DNA of 64,000 nucleotides from assembly GCF_900142125.1 (NCBI RefSeq), contig NZ_FQZT01000003.1, positions 248,001 through 312,000 of the forward strand. Direction: 5' to 3'. The notes beneath the pieces were generated by a model, which was not told the origin of the DNA, searched no databases, and was given only the letters and a program-made list of their open reading frames with translations. The DNA is from Malonomonas rubra DSM 5091 (GTDB lineage Bacteria > Desulfobacterota > Desulfuromonadia > Desulfuromonadales > Geopsychrobacteraceae). Position numbers and translations under genes: made by a program. Every line of letters starts with the position of its first letter. The stretch's first letter is position 1. Of the stretch, positions 53,264 through 62,494 are shown piece after piece.

Positions 53264-53775
53264 CTGTTGCGATGGATTTTTACATCCGGCAGTGATTCGC
53301 GACTGTGCCCAGCTTTCTCTTCATCCGGGTAGCCGATGCCGATCACCATCGGCGCCTCGAAGCCGTCCGGCAGGTCGACCAGCTTGCGTACGTACTCCGA
53401 CGCACTCGCCTCGCCCTTGTGTGGCCGCAGTCGCAGCTGCGCCCAGCAGCTTTTCAGCCCCAGCTCCTCCGCTGCCAGCTGAACGGTGAAGGCCGCAATC
53501 GAACAATCCTCCACCCAGACATCTGATTTCTGAGGGTCGGCAGCAATGACGATAGCCAGCGTTGCGGATTGCAAAAAGGCGGTGCCGTGCGCTTTTGCTG
53601 TGGCCAGTTTCTGCAACAACCCCGGCTCATCAACAAAAACGAATTCGCAGGGCTGGAAGTTGCGCGAGGTCGGAGCTCGGAGGATCGCCTCGCAGAGCTG
53701 ATCAACTTTCTCCGCCTCAATTTTTTTCTCCGTAAATTTACGGATGCTGCGGCGTTGCCGTAACAGGGTGAGCAT
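53248..53775 (-). CDS. Nitroreductase-family flavoprotein
   Basis: 175 residues. RRSIRKFTEKKIEAEKVDQLCEAILRAPTSRNFQPCEFVFV at the N-terminus and the C-terminal GFEAPMVIGIGYPDEEK are typical FMN-binding parts. Uses NAD(P)H to reduce nitro compounds, quinones or similar; substrate unknown. TTGGAGGAG before the ATG. It is 30 nt after ybaK, and its 3' end overlaps the macrodomain remnant by 16 nt on the other strand. Confidence 0.92.
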   Translation of the reverse strand: MLTLLRQRRSIRKFTEKKIEAEKVDQLCEAILRAPTSRNFQPCEFVFVDEPGLLQKLATAKAHGTAFLQSATLAIVIAADPQKSDVWVEDCSIAAFTVQLAAEELGLKSCWAQLRLRPHKGEASASEYVRKLVDLPDGFEAPMVIGIGYPDEEKAGHSRESLPDVKIHRNSYRAN

Positions 53776-53805
53776 CTGTCTTCTCCTCCAAGTGTTCGAT
53801 TCGTC

Positions 53806-54273
53806 TCAGGCCGGATCGCAGACTTCGACCGGCTTACCGCCGGTCAGTTGTTCCAGTTGAGCAAAGGTGACCGGCACTGCTGAGTAATCGTTGCCGGCAG
53901 CCGCATATACCTTTTCAAAACGTTGCATCGAGGTGTCAAGCAAAACCGGCAGATCGGCCCGCAGCAGGAAGGGGCAAACACCACCCGGTGCGTAACCAGT
54001 GTATTCGAGCACGTCCTCCGCCTGAGGCAGTTTGACTTTGCCGGAGAGCCCGGCAGCCTTTTTCAGCAGCGAACTTTTCACCTTCATATCACCACAGGTG
54101 ACCACCACGGCGGGTTTGCCACCAACAAGAAATAATAACGTTTTGGCGATTTCCGCCGGGGTGCAACCGACTGCCGCTGCAGCGGTTTCACAGGTCGGAG
54201 TTGGCTGTTCATATTCCCAAACGTCAACCTGATGACCGGCGAGATAGTTTTTCACATCGTCAATGCTCGGCAT
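53806..54273 (-). CDS. YbaK/EbsC-type aminoacyl-tRNA deacylase
   Basis: 155 residues. TPTCETAAAAVGCTPAEIAKTLLFLV, VVTCGDMKVKSSLLKKAAG and TGYAPGGVCPFLL follow the YbaK/Cys-tRNA-Pro deacylase family, which clears mischarged tRNA. It starts 3 nt after the TPR gene stop, so it is in the same transcript. Confidence 0.93.
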   Translation of the reverse strand: MPSIDDVKNYLAGHQVDVWEYEQPTPTCETAAAAVGCTPAEIAKTLLFLVGGKPAVVVTCGDMKVKSSLLKKAAGLSGKVKLPQAEDVLEYTGYAPGGVCPFLLRADLPVLLDTSMQRFEKVYAAAGNDYSAVPVTFAQLEQLTGGKPVEVCDPA

Positions 54274-54276
54274 GAG

Positions 54277-55542
54277 CTACCCCTTCTGCGCCGCCAGCCA
54301 TTCCCTGGCTTCCTGCTGCAGCTGTGGCTCGAGATTCGGATCATCGACCACCCTGCTCAGCAGATCGACGCCCTCTTTTTTCCAGTTGCGAGCAATGTAG
54401 GTCTGTGCCGCACGCAGTTGCCAGCGAGGGTTCTGCGGATCCTGGCGACAGGCCGCATTAAAGGTGTCGAGGACTTTTCCCAGTTCACGTTTCTGCCGCA
54501 GCAGGAACTCGGCGAGGTGCAGGTTCATCCCACTCCCCCCGCAACTACTCCCGGCGGGGATGCGGCGCAGCAGCGCTTCCGCCTCGTCCAGTTCTCCGGA
54601 CTGCTCCATCAGCGACGCGGCCAGCTGCATGAAACCGGGATCAGCTACGCCGATTGCCAACGCATTGCGGGCGTGCTCCAGGGCCTGCGGCAGTTTCTTT
54701 TGCTGCAAGCGCACCAGAGTCATCTGCACGTGACAGAAATCAGGTTGCTGCCCTTCGTCCAGCATCTTCTCCAACCGCTTCAAAGCAGCATTCGCATCGC
54801 CGAGGGAAACCTGGACCTGAATCAGCATCTCGGTCGCCGGGATCATGGTCGGATTCAGCTCAACCGCTTTTTCCAAACTTTTTCGCCCCTGTTTCGGCTG
54901 CCCGGCCCGCACCTGCGAGGCCCCCAGTTCGAACCAGTACAGATCATCACGCTCTTTATCCGGCACCTGTTTCCAGAAATCGATGGCACCTTTATCTTCG
55001 CCCGACTGGGAGTACATGAACGCCTGCAGGAAAGCATTGCCCTTTTGGCGATAGCGCTCGGCAATTTCCGGCGGATAGGAAACCAGGGTCAGCTCAAGCT
55101 GAGTTTCCAGGTCAGGCAGGTCGATATCATCACCACTCAAGGGGGTCATTTCCTGCGGGCCACAGCTGGCACAGGAACCGCCAGAATGCTTTTTCACCGG
55201 GGCTTCAACCTGCGGCTTCAGCGGCGTCTCTTTTTGCGCTTTTTCGATCTCTTTTTTCAGCTCGGAACTGAACACCTGCTGCAACGCCAGCTCGAAATGT
55301 TCGCTCGCCTGCTCCGCGTCACCGTTACGCTGACAGCCACGCGCTTCATCCAGGTTCAGCTGCGCCAACCCATCACCGGCCGCAGCCTGCAACTGCTCGA
55401 CCTCGGCCTTTTCGGCCAGATCATCCTGCTCCAACAGTTCTTCTGCCATCACCCTGGCATCGGCAAAACGTTTTTGCGCAACGGCTTTGCGCAACCCCTC
55501 AAGAGAGGTTCCGCCGCCGAACAGTTTTGAAAAAAAGCCCAT
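54277..55542 (-). CDS. TPR-repeat protein with central cysteine motif
   Basis: 421 residues, cytoplasmic, no signal peptide. Helical repeats occur at both ends (LRKAVAQKRFADARVMAEELLEQ near the start; ELGASQVRAGQPKQGRKSLEKAVELNP and PRWQLRAAQTYIARNWKKEG later). Between them a stretch HSGGSCASCGP and later AGSSCGGSG may bind metal or form disulfides. No catalytic domain seen; a scaffold is likely. Placed between the DRTGG ATPase gene (33 nt upstream) and ybaK. Confidence 0.85.
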   Translation of the reverse strand: MGFFSKLFGGGTSLEGLRKAVAQKRFADARVMAEELLEQDDLAEKAEVEQLQAAAGDGLAQLNLDEARGCQRNGDAEQASEHFELALQQVFSSELKKEIEKAQKETPLKPQVEAPVKKHSGGSCASCGPQEMTPLSGDDIDLPDLETQLELTLVSYPPEIAERYRQKGNAFLQAFMYSQSGEDKGAIDFWKQVPDKERDDLYWFELGASQVRAGQPKQGRKSLEKAVELNPTMIPATEMLIQVQVSLGDANAALKRLEKMLDEGQQPDFCHVQMTLVRLQQKKLPQALEHARNALAIGVADPGFMQLAASLMEQSGELDEAEALLRRIPAGSSCGGSGMNLHLAEFLLRQKRELGKVLDTFNAACRQDPQNPRWQLRAAQTYIARNWKKEGVDLLSRVVDDPNLEPQLQQEAREWLAAQKG

Positions 55543-55575
55543 AAATACAAATCCTTTAAAACATGAAAAAGTAGA

Positions 55576-56667
55576 TCAGAAAAGCGAATCGATGGTTTCG
55601 AAATCGAGGTCGTTCTCGGCCAGGCGCTGCACCAGGCCGATCTTCTGGTCATCATCGGCGCGAATTTTCGCGACATCCGCCTGAATGGCTGTGTAAACAT
55701 CCGCCGAGGATTCAGTGGTGCGCATATAAGGCACTTCGGCATCCTCGAGCACCCGCTGAACGATATCGGCCACAGGCGATATGCCGGCGATCAGCAGGCC
55801 AGCAATCTTTCCTTTGAACTCAGGCAGGTGGTAGAGGGTCGCCAGCATGACAATCACCTCGTCGCGGCTGCTGGTGACAATGATCAGGCTCGATTCCGCC
55901 AGTTTGTCAACCACTCGCTGGGTCGAAGCGGCTCCAAGCTGGACATTCATGACAATGCGGCTGCCCTGTTCCTGATCAGCGTGCAGCTTCAACTTCAGCA
56001 GTGAGGCCAGGTAGCGTAGGGTCGGGTTGGCGAGGATCGGAGAATAGTTGAAGCCACCAACCACTTTAATGCCCAGGTCGCGGAAAGCCAGATCGAGATA
56101 ATGCAGAGTCATCTCGCGCTTCGACTGTAGCAGCTTGTTCGGCAGGATCGCGCGCACTTCGGCACCGGCTTCACGGAAAGTCGACAAGTTGAGATGGATA
56201 TCATCGATGACACTGCCGACACCACCACCAGAGACCATCAGCACCGGTGCGTTTAGTCTTTTAGCGACATGGGCATTACCGAGGCCAACCACGGAACCGA
56301 CGCCGGAGTGACCCGCGCCCTCGATGATGAGAAAATCACACTGTTCCTCCAACGCTGCTACTGCCTCTTCGATCTGCGTCAGGTAGCCATCAGCGCTGAT
56401 CCGGCCATCGAGCACTTTCCGCGTCGTCTGCGAGTGCAGTACCACCGGAGACATCAGCTGCAGGTCATCTTCCATGTCATAAACATGCGCCACCAGCGCC
56501 GCATCGACATCGACATCCTGCCCCAGGTAGTTGATCACCTTCGGCCCGAACGGCTTGATAAAACCGATCCGCTGGTATTTCTTACGCGCCAGGTGCAGCA
56601 GCGAAATGCTGGTGGTGGTCTTGCCAGTGTTCTGGCCGGTCGAAGCGACGAAGATTTTTTTGCACAT
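55576..56667 (-). CDS. AAA ATPase with DRTGG domain (phosphotransacetylase N-terminal-like)
   Basis: 363 residues. BioD-like P-loop part: KIFVASTGQNTGKTTTSISLL, FLIIEGAGHSGVGSVVGLGNAHVAKRL and VLMVSGGGVGSVIDDI. The C-terminal ~150 residues form a DRTGG domain (RIVMNVQLGAASTQRVVDKL, LIIVTSSRDEVIVMLA, AGLLIAGISPV, VPYMRTTESSADVYTAI). Same layout as the regulatory front of long Pta proteins, here free-standing without the acetyltransferase. Probably nucleotide- or ligand-sensing. Confidence 0.9.
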   Translation of the reverse strand: MCKKIFVASTGQNTGKTTTSISLLHLARKKYQRIGFIKPFGPKVINYLGQDVDVDAALVAHVYDMEDDLQLMSPVVLHSQTTRKVLDGRISADGYLTQIEEAVAALEEQCDFLIIEGAGHSGVGSVVGLGNAHVAKRLNAPVLMVSGGGVGSVIDDIHLNLSTFREAGAEVRAILPNKLLQSKREMTLHYLDLAFRDLGIKVVGGFNYSPILANPTLRYLASLLKLKLHADQEQGSRIVMNVQLGAASTQRVVDKLAESSLIIVTSSRDEVIVMLATLYHLPEFKGKIAGLLIAGISPVADIVQRVLEDAEVPYMRTTESSADVYTAIQADVAKIRADDDQKIGLVQRLAENDLDFETIDSLF

Positions 56668-56790
56668 ACCGGTTCCCGCAAAGCATAGAGTGAAGTTCTT
56701 AAAACATCATATGCGACAGCAGTGAAACTATCACGCCTGCGCATACCGCATCAAGATATGATGACTCAAGGGACTGTGAGCCAAAACGAA

Positions 56791-56822
56791 AACAGCCCCA
56801 GCGGATAAATGCCGGGGCTGTT
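56791..56822 (-). terminator. Terminator of the second FKBP gene
   Basis: Minus strand AACAGCCCC / GGGGCTGTT, 14-nt loop, then TTCG; 28 nt after the FKBP stop and upstream of the DRTGG gene. Confidence 0.75.
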
Positions 56823-56849
56823 CCATGATGTCTTCCCTGTAAAGCGGCT

Positions 56850-57341
56850 TTAGTGCAACGGGCCTCCCTCAAGGGCTGCACTAAAAAGGGGCGGAAGCTC
56901 TTTGGGGGGATCGGTATTAACGTCGAGCATCTCGATCTCAAATGTCAGCGTTTTGCCCGCCAATGGGTGATTGGCATCGAGAGTAACCGTCTCTTCTGTA
57001 ACCTTGTTGATCATGAGCAGCAACAGGCTGCCATCCCCCTGGGTCACTTCCAGCTGCCTGCCTTCAACCAGTTCGACATTGTCCGGCAGAGCAGCACGTT
57101 TAATTTCTTCGATCAGTTCGGGCTTGGATGCCCCGTACGCCTGATCTGGCTCGATGACGACGGTTTTCACCTCGCCCTGGGCCATATTCAGAACCGCGGC
57201 CTCAAACCCCTTGATCACCTCTCCCCTACCGATGATGAATTGCAAAGGGCTGTCTTCGGGGGAGGCATCAAAGATAGTTCCGTCAGCAAGTTTGCCGGTA
57301 TATTTAACCGTTACAGTGTTGTTGTGGGCTGCGCGAATCAT
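56850..57341 (-). CDS. FKBP-type peptidyl-prolyl isomerase, SlyD-like (second copy)
   Basis: 163 residues from the ATG at 57341 with AAAGAGGTG upstream. VTVKYTGKLADGTIFDASPED, QFIIGRGEVIKGFEAAVLNM, flap region (about 65-125) and VTLDANHPLAGKTLTFEIEM. It has a longer C-terminal tail than the copy at 48082 (PPKELPPLFSAALEGGPLH) and no His-rich metal tail. The two copies clearly differ in sequence, so this is not a recent duplication. Confidence 0.93.
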   Translation of the reverse strand: MIRAAHNNTVTVKYTGKLADGTIFDASPEDSPLQFIIGRGEVIKGFEAAVLNMAQGEVKTVVIEPDQAYGASKPELIEEIKRAALPDNVELVEGRQLEVTQGDGSLLLLMINKVTEETVTLDANHPLAGKTLTFEIEMLDVNTDPPKELPPLFSAALEGGPLH

Positions 57342-57509
57342 ATTCACCTCTTTCAATCTGAGCGTCAATTCTACCGGGGGACAAAAAGCACCCCCGCAAA
57401 GGCTCTATGCTTAACAAGACCCTCCGCATTGGTCAAATGTTTTCAGTAGATGGCAACGACCACGAATGGCCTGATGTGGCCACGCAGCTGCCTGTTCCCT
57501 TCGCCAAAG

Positions 57510-57881
57510 CTATTTTTTTTGCCCGAACCGCCAAAAATAAATCCCCGTCGCAAACAGCATGATCGCTGTCACCAGGAACGACCAGCGAAAAGAATAAAGG
57601 TAACCGTAAAGGGTAAAAGACCAGTCGTGCAAACTGTTGCCGGCCGGGTCAAACTCGTTGGTCGTTTGCAGCAGGTCGAGTGCAGAGACCAGCCAGCCCA
57701 TCAGTGGAATCAGGCAGAGAGTCGCTGCAAAGACAGAAATCAGCACGGCATAAACAACGTTGACTTCGTACTTTTGCAGATACTTCGCCATGCGCGGCTT
57801 AAACCAGAAAGGCAGAAGAAACATTGCAGCTGCAACTAAAATGGATACCAACAGAAAAGGAAAAAAGAAAGTCGTGTTCAT
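57510..57881 (-). CDS. Small hypothetical membrane protein
   Basis: 123 residues from the ATG at 57881 (TGAGGG upstream; the longer frame is probably not used). Three membrane helices (about 3-25, 43-65, 95-115). A polar loop of about 30 residues (LLQTTNEFDPAGNSLHDWSF) lies between the last two. Family not recognised. Gap 57342-57509 downstream shows only TGGCC/GGCCA around 57472-57482. Confidence 0.65.
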   Translation of the reverse strand: MNTTFFFPFLLVSILVAAAMFLLPFWFKPRMAKYLQKYEVNVVYAVLISVFAATLCLIPLMGWLVSALDLLQTTNEFDPAGNSLHDWSFTLYGYLYSFRWSFLVTAIMLFATGIYFWRFGQKK

Positions 57882-58242
57882 ACAGCAGTCCCTCACGGAA
57901 GAAATTTCAAGACAGCAAACCGTGCCAGTATCAGGGAGAGGTCTTTTTTTGTCAAAACTTTGCAGACGGAACACGCCGTCAACTGCTTCGCTGATACAAA
58001 ACTTGGTTTGTTTATTATTCCCCAGCGGTTCCACACATCATTTTCAGCGCTAGGTCTCGCTGCTTGCAGGCCACTGAAATCATCTTTTTCGGCCCCTCTA
58101 GAAGACTGCCGCTCCATACTCTAACTCACGGAAAAACAAACTTAGCAGGAAAATTAAATTGATTGACAAAACTTTATTGATATATGCTAATATTTAATAA
58201 AACAGTATTTTACCTAGACCCTCTCCTTCTGAGGTTGCCGAC
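57882..58242. other. Divergent intergenic region before the chemotaxis receptor
   Basis: 361 nt without a gene. It holds a GACGG/CCGTC hairpin near 57963-57978 and, at 58163-58193, TTGACA with a 19-nt spacer to TGC-TAATAT, a possible promoter for the receptor gene 50 nt downstream. No flagellar sigma-28 consensus was convincing. Confidence 0.45.
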
Positions 58243-60036
58243 ATGAATTTTTTCGTAGCTCTCTACCAAGGACTTGAAAGTCGCTTTTTCAACAGCCTGA
58301 CAAAAAAACTGGGGGGAAACTTCCTGTTCCTCGTCGTCCTGCAGGTCTGTATCGGGATTATCCTGTGGCGCAATATCAACAAACTGGAAAACCCTGCCGG
58401 GGCAACCGAACTACTGCAGCAGGCCGCTGAAGTCGAGGCCGCGAGCGGGATGCTCTGGCTTTGCTTCTGGCTTTGCTTGGTCTCCGCCGTCGCCATGATC
58501 ATCGCGTTCCTGTTTTTGCGCTACATGATCGTCAGGCCGATCCGGCAACTGAACCGGCAACTCAAAGAAATGACAACCGACAATGCCGATCTGTCGGTAG
58601 AACTTCAGGCAAACAGCCATGACGAGCTTGCAGACTTGGCCGAAAGCTACAACCAATTCATTTCCCGGTTGCGTAAAACCATCCTGACCATCCGCAGGAT
58701 GGGTATGGGCATTGCCGTCAGTTCGGCCAAAGTTGTCAACAGCGTCGATGATTCCGCCGACAAAGCAGCCAACCAGGGAGAGTTGGCGAATATCATTTTC
58801 CTTTCAAGTGACGAAGCAACCCGTTCGATCAACACTATCTCCGACAACACCCAGACGATTTCATCATCAACTTCTGACAGTCTGGAGAACGCGCGCAACT
58901 CGTATCAATCGTTACAGGAACTCCGCAGCGACATCGGCCGGATGCAGAGACAAATCAGCGATCATGACTCAACGATTCAGCAAATGGGTGAGCGGTCGCG
59001 CGATATCAGCAAGATTATCCGGACGATTCAGGAGATCTCCTTTCAGACCGGCCTTCTCGCCCTGAACGCCGCTGTCGAAGCCGCCCGTGCCGGGGAAGCC
59101 GGGCGGGGCTTTTCCGTTGTCGCCGGAGAAGTGAAAACCCTGGCCGAGCAAGCGAGTAAGTCGAGCGAAGAGATCGCCATGCAGCTGAACTCGGTCATGG
59201 AAATGGTCGAAACCGCGACCAAAGAAGCGGCCAACATCAACCAGTACGCCAACGAAACCTCAGCTGTTGCCGAATCCTCCTGCCAGAGCTTTGACGCCCT
59301 GATCCAGGAATTCGAACAGAACCATACCCGGCTGACCGACATCAATAGCTCTGCGCAGGAGGTCACCGGGGCGAATGCCACCATGCATGATAATGTTGGT
59401 CAGATCCGTGATCTGAGCCATCACGTTCATCAGCAAATGCAGGAATCGACACAGGTTGCCCGCGATCTGCAGCAGAACACGGAAAAAATGCAGCAGCTTG
59501 TTGCCTGCTTTAAAACCGGCAGCGGCCCCTTCGAAAAAGTCCTGGCGGCTGCACAGGAATTTCAGCGTCAGGCAGCAGAACAGATCGGTAGACTGCAACA
59601 ACAGGGTATCAACGTGTTCGACACCAACTACCAGATGATCCCCGGCACCGAGCCGGCCAAATATCACACCTGCTACGATCGCCACTTTGAGCAGAACTTC
59701 AAGCAACTCTACGACCATATCCTGCAGCAGGTCGCCGGCGGAGCCTTTGCTCTTTGCGTCGACAGTAACGGTTACGGCCCGACCCATAACAGCAAATACG
59801 CTAAACCGATGACCGGCGACCCACAGGTCGACCTGCTCAACAGCCGGGACAAGCGGATTTTCAACGATCCGACCGGACTGCGCAGCGCAAGAAATCGCGA
59901 AGAGTTCTTGCTGCAAACCTACATGCGCGACACTGGCGACATCCTCAGCGACCTCTCGATGCCAATTATCCTGAACGGACAGCATTGGGGAGCCATCCGC
60001 ATCGGCTTCGACTCCCTGGTGATGCTGCAAAGCTAG
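58243..60036 (+). CDS. Methyl-accepting chemotaxis protein with C-terminal sensor domain
   Basis: 597 residues. Membrane helices at about 26-44 and 68-92 with only ~25 residues between them, so there is almost no periplasmic domain. HAMP (about 92-145), then the signalling hairpin with [40 protein letters not shown]. After the coiled coil (from about 445) comes a ~150-residue cytoplasmic domain: [53 protein letters not shown] and [13 protein letters not shown]. It looks like a PAS/Cache-type sensor at an unusual position. No CheR-tethering pentapeptide is seen. Confidence 0.92.
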   Translation: MNFFVALYQGLESRFFNSLTKKLGGNFLFLVVLQVCIGIILWRNINKLENPAGATELLQQAAEVEAASGMLWLCFWLCLVSAVAMIIAFLFLRYMIVRPIRQLNRQLKEMTTDNADLSVELQANSHDELADLAESYNQFISRLRKTILTIRRMGMGIAVSSAKVVNSVDDSADKAANQGELANIIFLSSDEATRSINTISDNTQTISSSTSDSLENARNSYQSLQELRSDIGRMQRQISDHDSTIQQMGERSRDISKIIRTIQEISFQTGLLALNAAVEAARAGEAGRGFSVVAGEVKTLAEQASKSSEEIAMQLNSVMEMVETATKEAANINQYANETSAVAESSCQSFDALIQEFEQNHTRLTDINSSAQEVTGANATMHDNVGQIRDLSHHVHQQMQESTQVARDLQQNTEKMQQLVACFKTGSGPFEKVLAAAQEFQRQAAEQIGRLQQQGINVFDTNYQMIPGTEPAKYHTCYDRHFEQNFKQLYDHILQQVAGGAFALCVDSNGYGPTHNSKYAKPMTGDPQVDLLNSRDKRIFNDPTGLRSARNREEFLLQTYMRDTGDILSDLSMPIILNGQHWGAIRIGFDSLVMLQS

Positions 60037-60065
60037 CGCAGATCAATTTCGACACGCAGAATCCC

Positions 60066-60115
60066 GGCCACTTGCCAGTCCTCGCTTCAAGAGGTTTTGG
60101 TCAGTGGCCTTTTTT
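60066..60115 (+). terminator. Terminator of the chemotaxis receptor gene
   Basis: GGCCACT (60066-60072) pairs with AGTGGCC (60103-60109), with inner pairing CCTC/GAGG, followed by six T. Confidence 0.7.
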
Positions 60116-60270
60116 GTTGGAGATAATTCTCGGCATCCGGCCCTTATTGCAAGCCGATTCGCCAGTTTGTTCTCAGGCGTGAGCGAGCTACCGACTGAGC
60201 GTGACAGGCAAAACAGCCCTGGTTCCAGCAGCGGCTGGGTGTCGTTTTCTTTATTTGTTGCGGGGAATGA

Positions 60271-61128
60271 TCAGGAAAGGAAAAGTGTACGTTCTTTGAC
60301 GAACTCAGAGTAAAACTTGTCGAGCATCTCATCGACGACCATCATGTTGGCTTCCAACGCCAGCGTCCCTCTGTTCATCGACAGGTCGGTTTCATCATCA
60401 GAGCCAGCGCAGCCGATACCGTAAAAGCGACAGAAGTCACTCGCCATGGCGAGCACAGCGCAGAGCGTGAAAGCTTCTGGATCTTTTTCACGCAAGCTTT
60501 CAAATTCGTGATGGTGCAGGGTCGCTTTAACGATCACCTTCGGATAATCCCAGTAATCCAGCAACGCCGCTCCGACCAGCTCATGCGAATAGGCAAACAG
60601 GCCGCGCTCGACATCACGCAGACTGCCGAGGCCAGAATCAGCGATACGCATCACTTCTTTGTAGAGATCCTTATCCCGGTTCACCATCACCACTTTGCCG
60701 ATGTGATGCTGCAGACCACAAAGATAGGCTTCGCTCGGGTCGATATCGGTGATCCGGCCTGCGATCATACGACAGGCAACGGCACTACCGATTGAGCCCT
60801 CCCACAGCCGTCTCTCCAGCAAGCCATAGGTTTTGTGCGCGCCGCGCAGACTGCACTCCATCGCCAGGTTTTTCAGGACATCTTCACCGATAACGATGAT
60901 CGCCCGATCGACAGAGTTGATCTGCTTCTGCTGGTCGTAAAATGCTGAGTTGGCCATCCGCAGCAGACGCGCGGAGATCGCCGGGTCGAGGGAAACAGCA
61001 TTGGCGAGATCTTTGATCCTCAGGTCGGGGTCACGCAGCAGATCAAGGATTTTCTGTGCCACGATCGGTGAGGGGGGCAGATCCCCCATGTTTTTGACGA
61101 TGGTGTCGAAGTCGGTAAAGTTTCTCAT
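60271..61128 (-). CDS. HDOD-domain protein
   Basis: 285 residues, one HDOD domain over most of its length: LPPSPIVAQKILDLLRDPDLRIKDLANAVSLDPAISARLLRMANSAF, AIIVIGEDVLKNLAMECS and YLCGLQHHIGKVVM. A remnant HD-like histidine pair (LQHHIGK) and LHHHEFES occur, but HDOD proteins generally lack the catalytic HD pair. No output domain, so a stand-alone adaptor. Follows threonine aldolase by 26 nt on the minus strand. Confidence 0.92.
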   Translation of the reverse strand: MRNFTDFDTIVKNMGDLPPSPIVAQKILDLLRDPDLRIKDLANAVSLDPAISARLLRMANSAFYDQQKQINSVDRAIIVIGEDVLKNLAMECSLRGAHKTYGLLERRLWEGSIGSAVACRMIAGRITDIDPSEAYLCGLQHHIGKVVMVNRDKDLYKEVMRIADSGLGSLRDVERGLFAYSHELVGAALLDYWDYPKVIVKATLHHHEFESLREKDPEAFTLCAVLAMASDFCRFYGIGCAGSDDETDLSMNRGTLALEANMMVVDEMLDKFYSEFVKERTLFLS

Positions 61129-61154
61129 TTATCTGCTTTTCAGCGACAGCCTGA

Positions 61155-62192
61155 TTAAAGAGAGGCTGCGAGTTTTTTCAGTTCGGTCCCAAATTGCAGG
61201 ATATCATCTTCCTTGCTCTGCCAGGAACACATAAAACGCGCATGACCAGAGCCGATGAAGGTATAAAAATGCCAGCCGGCAGCATGGAGCGCCTCGACCA
61301 GAGTTTCAGGCATCTGCACAAAAACAGCGTTGGCCTGCACCTGGTGCATCAGTGTGACACCGTCGACGTTGAGCAACTGTTCGGCCAGCAACTTGGCGCA
61401 TTTGTTGGCGTGCGCGGCATTTTTCAGCAAGGTCCCCTGCTCCAGCATGCCGACCCAGGGTGCCGCCAGGTAACGCATCTTCGAAGCCAGCTGCCCCGCC
61501 TGCTTGCAGCGATAGTCGAACTCCTCGGCCAATGATTTGTCGAAAAAGACGACCGCTTCGCCAACCGGCATGCCGTTTTTGGTCCCGCCAAACGTCAGCA
61601 CATCGACACCGGCCTTCCAAGTCAATTCAGCTGCCGGAACCCCGAGCGTCGCCAGCGCATTAGAGAACCGTGCACCATCCATATGCAGTTTCAGCTGATG
61701 ATGTTTCGCCAGTTCGCCAACAGCCTGCAGTTCATCAATCGAGTAGACCGTCCCCAACTCTGTCGCCTGGGTGATGGAAAGCACCTTCGGTTTGGGGTAA
61801 TGGATATCGCTACGCCGCTCAACCGTATGGGTGACTGCTGCTGGATCAATCTTGCCCTCATCCCCGCCAACCAGCAGAACCTTGGTGCCGTTGGAGAAGA
61901 ATTCGACAGCCCCGCACTCGTCCGTTTCAACGTGAGCCATGTCGTGGCAGATTATGCTGTGGTAGGAGCGGCAGAGTGATGCCAACGCCAGAGAATTGGC
62001 CGCAGTGCCGTTGAAAGCAAAAAACACTTGGCAATCGGTCTCGAAAAAATCGCGCAGTGCATCGCAGGCCTTTGCCGTCCAGATGTCATCTCCGTAAGAG
62101 TTGGCGTAACCGTCGTTCGCAACCATCATCGCCTGCCAGGCCTCCGGGCAGACACCACTGTAGTTGTCGCTGGCAAACATGTTCTTGTCCAT
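61155..62192 (-). CDS. ltaE: Low-specificity L-threonine aldolase
   Basis: 345 residues from the ATG at 62192 (GGAGG 8 nt upstream). PLP enzyme splitting threonine or allo-threonine to glycine and acetaldehyde. FASDNYSGVCPEAW, FAFNGTAANSLALA, HVETDECGAVEFF, LHMDGARFSNALA and the PLP lysine in TFGGTKNGMPVG. Probably co-transcribed with the HDOD gene. Confidence 0.94.
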   Translation of the reverse strand: MDKNMFASDNYSGVCPEAWQAMMVANDGYANSYGDDIWTAKACDALRDFFETDCQVFFAFNGTAANSLALASLCRSYHSIICHDMAHVETDECGAVEFFSNGTKVLLVGGDEGKIDPAAVTHTVERRSDIHYPKPKVLSITQATELGTVYSIDELQAVGELAKHHQLKLHMDGARFSNALATLGVPAAELTWKAGVDVLTFGGTKNGMPVGEAVVFFDKSLAEEFDYRCKQAGQLASKMRYLAAPWVGMLEQGTLLKNAAHANKCAKLLAEQLLNVDGVTLMHQVQANAVFVQMPETLVEALHAAGWHFYTFIGSGHARFMCSWQSKEDDILQFGTELKKLAASL

Positions 62193-62494
62193 GGGCAGAT
62201 CCTCCATTAGCGCAACATAACAAAGCGTCACTCTTGGGTATACTAAAAAAACCGGAGGCGAAAACCAAAGACAATAATCGGTCTACTCTAATCAAATCGG
62301 GCAGGTGCAGAGAAAGCCTTAAAAAATCCTTTTTTGATTATATCAAACAATAGATTGAACCCATAAAACGGCGTTATAAAGCCCTTGATGAGAATCTGAT
62401 GCGCTGATATTATGGCCGCTCTTTTTTAGCCTGATCAAACTCAGGTTGGACACTACTGTCTTTTTCTGCACTGTTTTTGAAGGACGAAACATTC
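62193..62494. other. Divergent gap between ltaE and livG
   Basis: 302 nt without a gene. The plus-strand promoter at 62385 and a CCTGA/TCAGG inverted repeat near 62430-62446 are the only elements recognised. Confidence 0.5.
62385..62413 (+). promoter_or_regulatory. Putative promoter of the livG unit
   Basis: TTGATG (62385-62390), 17-nt spacer, TATTAT (62408-62413), about 80 nt before the livG ATG. Confidence 0.6.

Noticed and set aside
54232-55530. 432-residue open frame on the plus strand opposite the TPR gene
   Set aside because: It mirrors the TPR coding sequence, has no family motifs and lacks a ribosome site; codon bias leaves the antisense frame open.
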